NCBI RefSeq assembly: GCF_026540895.1
Contig: NZ_JALNUR010000010.1
Span: 1 to 64,000, forward strand
Source of the DNA: Sphingomonas sp. GM_Shp_1
GTDB lineage: Bacteria > Pseudomonadota > Alphaproteobacteria > Sphingomonadales > Sphingomonadaceae
Direction of reading: 5' to 3'
Length of the DNA: 64,000 nt
The translations under genes were made by a program, and so were the position numbers. The notes under the pieces were generated by a model, which was not told the origin of the DNA, searched no databases, and worked only from the letters and a program-made list of their open reading frames with translations. Below are positions 17,292 to 25,201 of the stretch, in pieces; the first letter of the stretch is position 1, and every line of letters begins with the position of its first letter.

Positions 17292-17963
17292 CTACCCTAA
17301 CCGCTCCGTCACCAGCGCGGTGATCTCGTCGGCGATCTCCGCCGGATCGCGCAACGCGCCATGCGCCACGGTCGACACCGTCGCCCATTCGCCCAGCATC
17401 GCGCCGTCCGCCATCGCGACATAATTGGCCCGCACCCGCGCCTGAAGCCCCAGATCGGCCTCATAGGCGTCATAGGTGTCGTCGGTGTAGCTCCGCTTGC
17501 GCTTGCGGGCGATCAGGTCGCGCGCCACCTCCAGCGGCGTGTCGAGATAGACCGACAAATGGGGCGCCGGCAGGCGGAACTGGACCGTCTCCAGCCGCTC
17601 GATCCATTGCAGCAGGGCTTCGGCCTGGTCGGGCGGCACCTGGGCGGCCTGATAGGCCATGTTCGACGCGATATAGCGGTCGAATACGATGACGTCGTGT
17701 GCCGCCGCCAGTTCGACCAGATGCGGGCGCGATTCGAATCGGTCGAGCGCATAGAGCGTCGCCGCCGTTTCGGGCGCGGCGGCATGGGGCAGGCGACCGG
17801 CCAGATACTCGCCCAGCGCCCAGCCGCCGATCGTGTCGCCATAACGTGGAAAGGACAACGCCGCCGCCGACAGCCCGGCGGCGTTCAACCGCTCGGTCAC
17901 CGCCGCCGTCGCGGTCGCCTTTCCCGCGCCGTCCGCGCCCTCGATCGCCAGAAGAAAGGCCAT
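17292..17963 (-). CDS. tmk: dTMP kinase of the mycobacterial/actinobacterial type
   Basis: A 223-residue kinase that phosphorylates dTMP to dTDP in dTTP synthesis. The P-loop is GADGAGKAT (9-17), followed by the substrate motif FPRYGD and the DR[YH] motif in FDRYIASNMAYQAA. These three features and the overall spacing resemble Mycobacterium tuberculosis Tmk (GVDGAGKRT, FPRYG, DRYVASNAAY) more than the E. coli enzyme. The residue after the P-loop lysine is alanine, not the usual Ser/Thr. It is one base after the chorismate mutase gene. A canonical tmk may exist elsewhere in the genome. Confidence 0.85.
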   Translation of the reverse strand: MAFLLAIEGADGAGKATATAAVTERLNAAGLSAAALSFPRYGDTIGGWALGEYLAGRLPHAAAPETAATLYALDRFESRPHLVELAAAHDVIVFDRYIASNMAYQAAQVPPDQAEALLQWIERLETVQFRLPAPHLSVYLDTPLEVARDLIARKRKRSYTDDTYDAYEADLGLQARVRANYVAMADGAMLGEWATVSTVAHGALRDPAEIADEITALVTERLG

Positions 17964-17964
17964 G

Positions 17965-18243
17965 TCAGCCGCGCAGGCGTTCGTGGTGGCGGATCACCTC
18001 GTCGATGATGAAGCGCAGGAATTTCTCGGAAAATTCCGGGTCGAGCTGGGCGTCCGAGGCCAGTTGGCGAAGCCGGGCGATCTGCGACTCTTCCCGGCCC
18101 GGATCGGCGGGGGGCAGGCCGTTCTTCGCCTTATATTCGCCGACCGCCTGGGTGACCTTGAACCGTTCGGCCAGCATGAAGACGAGCGCGGCGTCGATAT
18201 TGTCGATCGACTGGCGATAGCCGGTCAGCACGGTGTCGGACAT
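17965..18243 (-). CDS. Stand-alone chorismate mutase (AroQ class)
   Basis: A 92-residue all-helical enzyme that rearranges chorismate to prephenate for Phe/Tyr synthesis. The sequence YRQSIDNIDAALVFMLAERF, VGEYKAKNGLPPADPGREE and FIIDEVIRHHERL fits the AroQ fold, with the conserved first-helix Arg, the Lys of the YKAKNG turn and the Arg-Glu pair. ATG at 18243 has GGGAG upstream; a longer reading exists but has no better site. It is cotranscribed with tmk. Confidence 0.9.
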   Translation of the reverse strand: MSDTVLTGYRQSIDNIDAALVFMLAERFKVTQAVGEYKAKNGLPPADPGREESQIARLRQLASDAQLDPEFSEKFLRFIIDEVIRHHERLRG

Positions 18244-18353
18244 GGTGGACGTGTCTCCCTCTGGCGCGCAGGGCTCCGCGCAATTTCGCGGCTGTCCTTT
18301 CGCGCTTAGACTTGCGTTCGGCAAGCGTTGTCGCCAGAGGCTCTTATCTGCCC

Positions 18354-19364
18354 ATGACCGTAACCGCCACCCGCCTCGCCAAGCCTGCGCCCTCGCTGGA
18401 CCCGATGATCCGGCTGGTGGCCGACGACATGAACGCCGTGAACCAGGTGATCATCGACCGGATGCGGTCGGAGATTCCGCTGATCCCGCAACTGGCCGGC
18501 CACCTGATCTCGGGCGGCGGCAAGCGGATGCGCCCGATGCTGACGTTAGCCAGCGCGCAGCTTCTGGGATATCAGGGCGCCAGCCATCATGTCCTGGCGG
18601 CGGCGGTCGAGTTCATCCACACCGCCACCTTGCTGCACGACGATGTCGTCGACGGATCGGATCTGCGGCGTGGGCGGCGGACCGCCAACATCATCTGGGG
18701 CAATCCCGCCAGCGTGCTGGTCGGCGACTTCCTGTTCAGCCGCTCCTTCCAGTTGATGGTCGATGCGGGCAGCCTGAAGGTGCTGAACATCCTGTCGGGC
18801 GCGTCGGCGGTGATCGCCGAGGGCGAGGTGAACCAGCTGACCGCCGTGCGACAGGTAGGTTTGCCTGAGGAACGCTATCTCTCGATCATCGATGCCAAGA
18901 CCGCGGCTTTGTTCGCCGCCGCCTGCCGAATCGCCGCGGTCGTCGCCGAGCGGCCCGAGGCGGAGGAGCTGGCGCTGGAGGCTTATGGCCGCAACCTGGG
19001 CATCGCCTTCCAGCTGATCGACGATGCGATCGACTATGTTTCCGATGCGGGGACCATGGGCAAGGATGCGGGCGACGATTTCCGCGAGGGCAAGATGACC
19101 CTGCCGGTGATCCTGGCCTATGCGCGGGCGAGTGACGAGGAACGCGCATTTTGGAAGGACGCGGTCGAGGGGCGGCGGACGTCGGATGAGGACTTCGCCC
19201 ACGCCATCGCGCTGGTCCGCAAGAGCCGCGCGGTCGACGACACCATGGCGCGCGCGCGGCATTATGGCGGTCTGGCGATCGAGGCGATCCGGGGCTTCGC
19301 CGATGGTCCGGCAAAGGCGGCGATGATCGAAGCGGTCGAGTTCGCGGTGGCGCGGGCGTACTGA
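18354..19364 (+). CDS. ispB: Long-chain polyprenyl diphosphate synthase (octaprenyl/decaprenyl type)
   Basis: A 336-residue trans-prenyltransferase that extends farnesyl diphosphate with isopentenyl units to make the ubiquinone side chain. First aspartate-rich motif LLHDDVVDGSDLRRG (DDxxD at 96-100), second FQLIDDAIDY (223-227), and the GGGKRMRP substrate motif near 54-61. ATG at 18354 starts the conserved part. Chain length cannot be read reliably; the Q-10 habit of sphingomonads suggests a decaprenyl product. It diverges from the chorismate mutase gene. Confidence 0.92.
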   Translation: MTVTATRLAKPAPSLDPMIRLVADDMNAVNQVIIDRMRSEIPLIPQLAGHLISGGGKRMRPMLTLASAQLLGYQGASHHVLAAAVEFIHTATLLHDDVVDGSDLRRGRRTANIIWGNPASVLVGDFLFSRSFQLMVDAGSLKVLNILSGASAVIAEGEVNQLTAVRQVGLPEERYLSIIDAKTAALFAAACRIAAVVAERPEAEELALEAYGRNLGIAFQLIDDAIDYVSDAGTMGKDAGDDFREGKMTLPVILAYARASDEERAFWKDAVEGRRTSDEDFAHAIALVRKSRAVDDTMARARHYGGLAIEAIRGFADGPAKAAMIEAVEFAVARAY

Positions 19365-19374
19365 GCCTCCTTTG

Positions 19375-19496
19375 ACCCCGGCGAAGGCCGGGGCCCAGTT
19401 GCAGTGAATGATCGAAGGCGCGGGGCGGTTATCTCCCCCGTTTCGTATAGCGTGCCACGGGTCTGGTGGCGCCTGGGCTCCGGCCTTCGCCGGGGA
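19375..19496. repeat. Family D repeat, facing pair
   Basis: ACCCCGGCGAAGGCCGGGG at 19375 and CCGGCCTTCGCCGGGG ending near 19495 form a facing pair in the gap between ispB and hrpB. Other copies are at 22454, 22854, 26371-26483 and 45114. Confidence 0.85.
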
Positions 19497-19521
19497 ACCG
19501 CTTGGCCAGAAGGCACCCCCT

Positions 19522-19621
19522 CCCTCCGTTCAGCCTGAGCGAAGTCGAAGGCCAAGGGAAAACCTGACATCTTGGCGAATGGCGGGGCGTGGGCTTCGAC
19601 TACGCTCAGCCCGAACGGAGG
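19522..19621. repeat. Family B repeat, facing pair
   Basis: CCTCCGTTCAGCCTGAGCGA plus AGTCGAAGG at 19523-19551 faces CTTCGACTACGCTCAGCCCG plus AACGGAGG at 19594-19621, directly upstream of hrpB. Confidence 0.85.
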
Positions 19622-19681
19622 TGGGGGGGGCACGGGCACGGGTTCTTCACCCCGCCCCCCAAACCCCCTATCGCAAGCCGC

Positions 19682-22132
19682 ATGACCCTGCCCGTCACCG
19701 CCGTCCTGCCCGATCTGCTGGCTGCGCTCGCGAACGCCCCCAATGCCGTCCTCGTCGCCCCTCCCGGCGCGGGCAAGACCACGGCGGTTGCCCCAGCCTT
19801 GCTCGACCAGCCCTGGTGCACCGGCGAAGTCCTGCTGCTCTCCCCCCGCCGCCTCGCCGCCCGCGCTGCCGCCGAGCGGATGGCCGCGCTCGCCGAGGAG
19901 CCGGTCGGCCGCACCTTCGGTTATGCCACCCGCATGGATACCAAGGTCAGCGGCGCGACCCGTGTGACCGTCGTCACCGAAGGCATCTTCGTCGCGCGTA
20001 TCCAGGCGGACCCCGAACTGGCGGGCGTCTCGGCGGTGCTGTTCGACGAAGTACATGAGCGCAGCCTGGACGGCGATTTCGGCCTGGCGCTGGCGCTCGA
20101 TGCGCAAGCCGGGCTGCGGCCCGACCTGCGGCTGGTCGCCATGTCGGCGACGCTCGACGGCCGCCGCTTTTCCAGCCTGATGGGCGACGCCCCCGTCATC
20201 GAGAGCGAGGGGCGGAGCCATCCGCTGACCCTGCGCCATCTTGGTCGTGCCGCCGAGGCACGAATCGAGGACTCCGTCGCCTCCGCCATCCGCCGCGCGT
20301 TACAGGAGGAAGCGGAGGGCGACATCCTCGCCTTCCTGCCCGGCACCGCCGAGATCGCACGCACCGCCGAGCGGCTGGCGACCCTGCCCGACAGCATCGC
20401 GATCCACGAACTCCATGGCTCGCTCGACCCGGCGGCGCAGCGCGCGGCGATTCGGCGTGACCCGGAGGGGCGGCGGCGAATCGTGCTGGCCACCTCGATC
20501 GCGGAGACCAGCCTGACGCTCGACGGCGTGCGGATCGTAGTGGATTCGGGCCTTGCCCGCCGCCCTCGCTATGACCGCGCGGCGGGTATGACTCGGCTGG
20601 TCACCGAGCGCGCCAGCCAGGCCGCCGTCACCCAGCGCGCGGGCCGCGCCGCGCGCCAGTCGCCGGGCGTCGCATACCGGTTGTGGGAAGAGGCGGCGAC
20701 GGCGGGCCTGCCGCGCTTCGACCCGCCCGAGATATTGGAGGCCGACCTGTCGGCGCTGCTGCTCGGCACCGCGCTGTGGGGCGTCAGCGATCCGCGTGCG
20801 CTGCCCTGGCTCGATCCGCCGCCCGAGGCCGCCGTCAACGAAGCGCGGGCACGCCTCACCGTGCTGGAGGCGCTGGACGAGACCGGCCGCCCGACCGCGC
20901 ATGGCAAGGCGATCGCCCGGCTGCCGATGCCGCCGCGCCTGGCGCATATGCTGATCCGCAGCGGCGAGCGGGGGCTGGCCTCGACCGCCGCCGAGGTCGC
21001 GGTGCTGCTCGGCGAGCGGGGCATCGGCGGGCAGGATGTCGACTTGGAGCAGCGCCTGCGTCGCTGGCGAACCGAGCGTGGTCCCAAGGCCGAGGCGGCG
21101 CGCCAGATGGCGAAACGTTGGGCGAGCCTGGCCCCCAAGCCGGTCGAGCAGGAGGCATGGGATCATCCGGCGGGCGTGTGCCTGGCGCTCGCCTATCCCG
21201 ACCGGGTGGCGCGACGACGCGATTCGACCGGCGAGAATTGGGCGAGCGTCGGGGGCAGGGGATTCCGGCTCGATCCCGCCTCGGCACTGGCGGGTTCGGA
21301 ATGGCTGGCGGTGGGTGAGACGCAGGGGGCCGCCTCGGGCGCGCGAATCCTCTCCGCCGCGCCGCTCGACCTCGCCACCGTGGAGGCGCTGTTCGCGGAG
21401 CGGATCGAGACGCGGCGGACCGTCACCTTTAACCCCACGACCGGCGGGGTCGAGGCACTGCGCGAACGGCGGCTGGGCGGGCTTCGCCTGTCGAGCGGCC
21501 CCGATTCGGGTGCCTCGGCCGAGGCGATCGCGGAAGCGCTGGTCGAGGGGGTGCGGGCGCACGGCCTGTCGCTGCTCCCCTGGAGCGACGGGGCAGGGGC
21601 TTACCGGGCGCGCGCCGCTTATGCCGGGGTGGCGCTGGACGACGAAACGCTGATCGAACGGCTGGACGACTGGTTGCCTGCCTTGGTCGCGGGCAAAAGG
21701 CGGCTGGATGCCATCGCGCCCGGTGCGCTGACCGAGACGATTCGCAATCTGGTCGACTGGAACGACCAGAGGCGGATCGATTCGATGGCGCCGTCGCACT
21801 TCACCAGTCCGGCGGGCAGCAGTCATGCGATTGATTATGCGGCCGAAGGCGGTCCGCGTGTCGAACTGCGCGTACAGGCGCTGTTCGGGCTGGCGGAGCA
21901 TCCGGTGATCGGCACGGAGCGCGTGCCCCTGGTCCTCAGCCTCACCTCGCCCGCCGGTCGGCCGATCCAGACGACGCGCGACCTGCCCGGTTTCTGGGCG
22001 GGAAGCTGGGGCGCGGTCGCCAAGGAAATGCGCGGTCGCTACCCCCGCCATCCCTGGCCGGACGACCCTGCGGCGGCCTCCGCGACGCTGCGTACGAAAA
22101 AGGCGGATGCAAGAGCCGCCGGTTCGCGATAA
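19682..22132 (+). CDS. hrpB: ATP-dependent helicase HrpB (DEAH-type RNA helicase family)
   Basis: 816 residues, normal for HrpB. Helicase motifs: APPGAGKTT (Walker A, 26-34), FDEVHERSLDGDF (DEVH at 123-126), SATLD (motif III), TSIAETSLTLDGV and QRAGRAAR (motif VI), followed by helicase-associated HA2 and the HrpB-specific C-terminal domain ending ...YPRHPWPDDPAAA. The family is widespread in proteobacteria; its physiological substrate is not settled. ATG at 19682 begins MTLPVTAVLPDLLAAL, typical of the family. Longer readings enter the family B repeat. Confidence 0.93.
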   Translation: MTLPVTAVLPDLLAALANAPNAVLVAPPGAGKTTAVAPALLDQPWCTGEVLLLSPRRLAARAAAERMAALAEEPVGRTFGYATRMDTKVSGATRVTVVTEGIFVARIQADPELAGVSAVLFDEVHERSLDGDFGLALALDAQAGLRPDLRLVAMSATLDGRRFSSLMGDAPVIESEGRSHPLTLRHLGRAAEARIEDSVASAIRRALQEEAEGDILAFLPGTAEIARTAERLATLPDSIAIHELHGSLDPAAQRAAIRRDPEGRRRIVLATSIAETSLTLDGVRIVVDSGLARRPRYDRAAGMTRLVTERASQAAVTQRAGRAARQSPGVAYRLWEEAATAGLPRFDPPEILEADLSALLLGTALWGVSDPRALPWLDPPPEAAVNEARARLTVLEALDETGRPTAHGKAIARLPMPPRLAHMLIRSGERGLASTAAEVAVLLGERGIGGQDVDLEQRLRRWRTERGPKAEAARQMAKRWASLAPKPVEQEAWDHPAGVCLALAYPDRVARRRDSTGENWASVGGRGFRLDPASALAGSEWLAVGETQGAASGARILSAAPLDLATVEALFAERIETRRTVTFNPTTGGVEALRERRLGGLRLSSGPDSGASAEAIAEALVEGVRAHGLSLLPWSDGAGAYRARAAYAGVALDDETLIERLDDWLPALVAGKRRLDAIAPGALTETIRNLVDWNDQRRIDSMAPSHFTSPAGSSHAIDYAAEGGPRVELRVQALFGLAEHPVIGTERVPLVLSLTSPAGRPIQTTRDLPGFWAGSWGAVAKEMRGRYPRHPWPDDPAAASATLRTKKADARAAGSR

Positions 22133-22144
22133 GGGACTATGATT

Positions 22145-22426
22145 ATGGCCACCGCTCGCATCTTCCAGCGCCCCAAGAACGCGATGCAATCCGGCAAGTA
22201 CCGGACCGATCGCTGGCAACTCGAATTCGAACCCACCGAGGCGAAACAGCCCGATCCCCTGACCGGCTGGGCCGGGAGCGGCGACACGCGGGAGCAGGTC
22301 CGCCTGACCTTCGCAACGCTGGAAGAGGCGATCGCCTATTGCCAGCGCGAGGGGCTCGACCACCATATCGTGCCGACGCCGCAGAAGACGCTGAAGCTGC
22401 AAAGCTACGCCGACAATTTCCGCTAA
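22145..22426 (+). CDS. ETC complex I subunit, NDUFS4-like (18 kDa)
   Basis: 93 residues (MATARIFQRPKNAMQSGKYRTD...), matching the ETC_C1_NDUFA4/NDUFS4 domain found in alphaproteobacteria and mitochondria. The motifs QSGxxxTxxWxLEFE, PLTGWAGSGDTREQVRLTF and YCQREG are typical. It is an accessory, matrix-side subunit of NADH dehydrogenase. ATG at 22145 is favoured by the distance to AAGGG; ATG at 22139 is possible. The last 16 codons and the stop are repeated about 397 bp downstream (22774-22823). Confidence 0.9.
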   Translation: MATARIFQRPKNAMQSGKYRTDRWQLEFEPTEAKQPDPLTGWAGSGDTREQVRLTFATLEEAIAYCQREGLDHHIVPTPQKTLKLQSYADNFR

Positions 22427-22773
22427 GCGGCGCTTTCACCCTTTATAATAGGGGACACCCCGGCGAAGGCCGGGGTCCGGTTTCTTTTGTTCGCGCGAAG
22501 CCACGATGGCGCAAAGAACCGGAAATGAATTTCGCGCAGAGGCGCGGAGGGCGCAGAGATGTCTGATCCAGCCGCGCCGCATGTCTGTCATCATAGGTCG
22601 TTGAAGCGAGATTTCGCTGCCGCGAGCCAGACACCTCCGCGTCCTCCGCGCCTCCGCGCGAACAACTCTTCTCTTCGTGTCATCGCGGCTTCGCGCGAAC
22701 TCAAAGGACCAGGATGTCGCCGCGCAGCAGCAACAGCATCTTGTTATCCACCGCCCGCCCGCCGCACGACGTT
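22377..22773. repeat. Tandem duplication, copy 1 (about 397 bp)
   Basis: Starts in the last codons of the NDUFS4-like gene, runs through a family D unit (22454) and a family A palindrome (22489-22700), and ends in a fragment of the NUDIX gene 3' end. Copy 2 starts at 22774 with the same order. The 674-bp gap 22427-23100 consists of this duplication. Confidence 0.9.
22489..22700. repeat. Family A long palindromic repeat (in duplication copy 1)
   Basis: Outer arms GTTCGCGCGAAGCCACGATG and CATCGCGGCTTCGCGCGAAC; inner arms TTTCGCGCAGAGGCGCGGAG and CTCCGCGCCTCCGCGCGAAC. The centre (GTCATCATAGGTCGTTGAAG) is shared with copy 2 only. Confidence 0.88.
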
Positions 22774-22775
22774 CG
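22701..22775 (-). pseudogene. 3' fragment of the NUDIX hydrolase gene (duplication remnant)
   Basis: On the minus strand it reads VDNKMLLLLRGDILVL-stop, against VDAKMLLLLGGGILGL-stop at the end of the intact NUDIX gene, with one base missing just upstream. It has no start and no nucleotide-binding part. Confidence 0.85.
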
Positions 22776-22823
22776 CCGCAGAAGACGTTGAGGCTGCAAA
22801 GCTACGCCGACAATTTCTACTGA
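22774..22823 (+). pseudogene. 3' fragment of the NDUFS4-like gene (duplication remnant)
   Basis: Reads PQKTLRLQSYADNFY-stop, against PQKTLKLQSYADNFR-stop in the intact gene. It marks the start of duplication copy 2. The changes are mostly codon-conservative, so the copies diverged after the duplication or one was recently replaced. Confidence 0.88.
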
Positions 22824-22886
22824 GCGGTGCTTTCGCCCTTTATACTGGGGGACCACCCCGGCGAAGGTCGGGGTCCAGCTCTTCTT

Positions 22887-23099
22887 GTTCGCGCAAAGCC
22901 GCGATGCCGCGAAGATTTCCGAATGAAATTCGCGCGGAGACGCGGAGGCGCGGAGATGTCGTGTCCAGCGGCGCCGCCATCCTGTCATCATCGGTCGTTG
23001 AAGAGGGATTTTGCTGCCGCAAGCCAGACCCCTCCGCGTTCTCCGCGCCTCCGCGCGAACAAAATGTCTTCTCTTCGCGTCGTCGCGGCTTCGCGCGAA
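22887..23099. repeat. Family A long palindromic repeat (in duplication copy 2)
   Basis: Outer arms GTTCGCGCAAAGCCGCGATG and CGTCGCGGCTTCGCGCGAAA; inner arms ATTCGCGCGGAGACGCGGAG and CTCCGCGCCTCCGCGCGAAC. Centre close to that of copy 1. Confidence 0.88.
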
Positions 23100-23100
23100 A

Positions 23101-23634
23101 TCAAAGCCCCAGGATGCCGCCACCCAGCAGCAACAGCATCTTGGCATCGACCGCCACGCCCGCCGCACGGCGCTCGGCGATGAAGGCGGGGACATCCGAC
23201 AGCTTCACCCGGTGGACGGTGATCTGCTCGTCCGAATCGCCGCCGCCTTCGCCGACCTTCACCAGCCCGGTCGCGCGAACCAAGGTGAACCGCTCCGACG
23301 TCATGCCCGGTGACGAACAGAATTCGCCCAACGCTTCGATCCGCGACGGGCGATAGCCGGTTTCCTCCTCCAGCTCACGCGCCGCACCGTCGAGCACCGC
23401 CTCGCCCTCGGTCTCGTCGCCGATCAGCCCGGCGGGCATTTCCAGGCAGAAAGCGCCCAGCGGAATGCGGAACTGCTCGACCAGCAGGATATGGCCGTCG
23501 TCGATCGCCAGGATCACGGCGGCGCGGATGTCGCGCGGTCGGTCGGCATATTCCCAGGTGCCACGCTTGCGCAGCGCCAGGAAACGCCCCTCGGCCAGGG
23601 TTTCGAGGGGGGCGTCCATGCGGGAATCGGTCAT
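23101..23634 (-). CDS. NUDIX hydrolase (ADP-ribose pyrophosphatase type)
   Basis: A 177-residue hydrolase. The Nudix box lies in GLIGDETEGEAVLDGAAREL followed by EEETGY (G-x5-E-x7-REL-x-EE-x-G-Y), and the core PAGLIGD and FCSSPGMTSERF resemble ADP-ribose pyrophosphatases, whose downstream loop has this SPG motif. The ATG at 23634 overlaps the preceding TPM gene's stop as ATGA; Met6 is an alternative start. It is last in the lemA-TPM-TPM-NUDIX operon. Its 3' end was involved in the tandem duplication next door. Confidence 0.88.
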   Translation of the reverse strand: MTDSRMDAPLETLAEGRFLALRKRGTWEYADRPRDIRAAVILAIDDGHILLVEQFRIPLGAFCLEMPAGLIGDETEGEAVLDGAARELEEETGYRPSRIEALGEFCSSPGMTSERFTLVRATGLVKVGEGGGDSDEQITVHRVKLSDVPAFIAERRAAGVAVDAKMLLLLGGGILGL

Positions 23635-24296
23635 AGCGAAATGGGTCTGTCCGGCAGTTCGTTGGTGTCGGCCGCCGTCTTGGGGAAATGCTCGGCCAGC
23701 ACAAGCCCGATCCGCTCGACCGCCGCGCCGATCCCCTCGCCGACGCGCGCATCCGCGACATGGGGCAGCATCACCGCCATCGCCCGGCCCCAGGTCTCCG
23801 GCCCGACCTTGCCGGTGAGACCGGAGTCCGCGACGATCTCCGCCATATGCTCGTCATGCGAGAGGTAGAGTAGCACCCCATAGCGGCTGTCGGTCCGCCG
23901 CTCGGCCGAGACGCGGAACAACAACACCGCGCGCGCCCGGACGCGAGCATGGCGGATGCTCTTGGGGACGAGCGCGATGCGGCGCTTCACCGGGCCGAGG
24001 ATCGCCACGACCAATGCAAAGACCAGGATCTGGGCGATCATCAGCACGCCGAGGATCAAATCCTCGCCGGGCGCGCTCCAGCCGTCATGGACCAGCGCCA
24101 GCAGCTTCAACCCCAGACCGGGGAAGAGCGCCGCGAACAAGGGCACCAGCAGCATCGCGCCTGCGCCATAGCAGAGCGCGACGTCGCGATACTCGTCCGA
24201 GCGGGGCGCGACGATGGTGACGATCTCCGCGTCGGTGCTCGCCTCCGCCCGCGCGACGGCGGCGGTGACCAGATCGCTATCGGTATCGCTCAACAT
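23631..24296 (-). CDS. TPM-domain membrane protein (second TPM gene)
   Basis: 221 residues. The first part AAVARAEASTDAEIVTIVAP is the start of a TPM-type domain, followed by two hydrophobic spans (about 43-72 and 80-105: GAGAMLLVPLFAALFPGLGL and LGVLMIAQILVFALVVAILG), then RAVLLFRVSAERRTDSRYGV and LLYLSHDEHMAEIVADSGLT typical of the TPM fold. It lacks a signal peptide. It starts 2 bp after the stop of the first TPM gene. TPM proteins are linked to membrane-protein turnover and photosystem repair in plants; the bacterial role is unclear. Confidence 0.85.
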   Translation of the reverse strand: MLSDTDSDLVTAAVARAEASTDAEIVTIVAPRSDEYRDVALCYGAGAMLLVPLFAALFPGLGLKLLALVHDGWSAPGEDLILGVLMIAQILVFALVVAILGPVKRRIALVPKSIRHARVRARAVLLFRVSAERRTDSRYGVLLYLSHDEHMAEIVADSGLTGKVGPETWGRAMAVMLPHVADARVGEGIGAAVERIGLVLAEHFPKTAADTNELPDRPISL

Positions 24297-24297
24297 C

Positions 24298-25191
24298 TCA
24301 CCAATCCCCCGAAGCGCCGCCGCCCCCGAAATCGCCGCCGCCGCCGCCGGTAAAGCCGCCGCCGAACCACGATCCGTCGCTGCCCCCGCCGGACGATCCA
24401 CCGCCCGAACTCCAGCCGCCGCCCGATCCGCCGCCGCTGCCCCAACCGGGGCCCCAGAGGATGATCGGCCAGCCGCCGCCCCCACCGCGACGGCCTCCGC
24501 CACCGCGATCGTCGTCGTCATCATCGTGGAAGCGCTGGCCCTGTTTGCGGCGAACCAAGGCCAGGACCACGAAGGCACCGACGAACACCACCAGCACGAT
24601 GAGGATCGGAAAACCGTTGGCATCGCCGCCGCCGCGCCGATGCTGGCGGTCGAACTGCTTGGCGGCCTCGGCGACCTTGGCCTGGGCTTCCTCGGGCGAG
24701 GCACGAAGCTGCGCGATGACCGCGTCCGCGCCTGCGTTCAGCGCACCCGAAATATCGCCCGACTCGCGCAGGCGGGGAAGCATCAGGGTGCGGATCATCT
24801 GCGACGACCAGGCGTCGGTCAGGATCGGCTCCAGTCCGCGCCCGACCTCCAGCCGGGGGCCGCGCTGGCCCTTGCCCTCATTGGGCGCGACGAACAGGAT
24901 CGCGCCATTGTCCGCATCCTTCAGGCCGACGCCCCAAGCCCGCCCCAGCCGATAGCCATAATCCTCCAGCGGATAGCCTTGCAGGTCGGGGATGGTCGCG
25001 ACAACCAACTGGCGGCCGGTATCCTTTTGCAGGGCCTCCAGCTTCTGCTCGAGCTGTGCCTTGGTCGCGGGGTCGATCTTGTTTGCCGCATCGACGACCA
25101 GCCCGTCGAGCTTGGGAAAGGTCTGCGCCATGACCGGCATGGCGCAGAGGATCAGCCAGAGCCCGAGAAATGGGCGGAGCAACCGGGTCAT
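24298..25191 (-). CDS. Exported TPM-domain protein with a glycine-rich tail (YgcG-like)
   Basis: 297 residues. A signal peptide (1-22, ...AMPVMA-QTFP), a TPM domain (about 27-165, with DNGAILFVAPNEGK and RGLEPILTDAWSSQMI), one transmembrane span near 193-212 (FPILIVLVVFVGAFVVLALV), then a low-complexity Asp run and a long Gly/Ser/Trp-rich tail. This architecture is that of YgcG-like proteins, often encoded after lemA. It lies 10 bp after lemA. The function is uncertain; an envelope role is likely. Confidence 0.9.
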   Translation of the reverse strand: MTRLLRPFLGLWLILCAMPVMAQTFPKLDGLVVDAANKIDPATKAQLEQKLEALQKDTGRQLVVATIPDLQGYPLEDYGYRLGRAWGVGLKDADNGAILFVAPNEGKGQRGPRLEVGRGLEPILTDAWSSQMIRTLMLPRLRESGDISGALNAGADAVIAQLRASPEEAQAKVAEAAKQFDRQHRRGGGDANGFPILIVLVVFVGAFVVLALVRRKQGQRFHDDDDDDRGGGGRRGGGGGWPIILWGPGWGSGGGSGGGWSSGGGSSGGGSDGSWFGGGFTGGGGGDFGGGGASGDW

Positions 25192-25201
25192 GGGTGATCG
25201 A

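Larger units (their letters stand above)
22774..23176. repeat. Tandem duplication, copy 2 (about 400 bp)
   Basis: Begins with the NDUFS4 tail fragment, contains a family D unit (22854-22880) and a family A palindrome (22887-23099), and ends inside the real 3' end of the NUDIX gene. Offset to copy 1 is 397 bp at the left end and about 401 bp at the right, so only a few bases were gained or lost. Confidence 0.9.

Noticed and set aside
19375..19621. Dispersed repeats considered as a CRISPR array
   Set aside because: Units are inverted, not evenly spaced direct repeats, and no cas genes exist in the window.
19589..19681. Upstream extension of hrpB through a family B repeat
   Set aside because: The added residues are translated repeat sequence; the family N-terminus begins at 19682.
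22443..22634. Small frames in the duplicated gap 22427-23100
   Set aside because: They are translations of family A arms and D units and differ between the two duplication copies.
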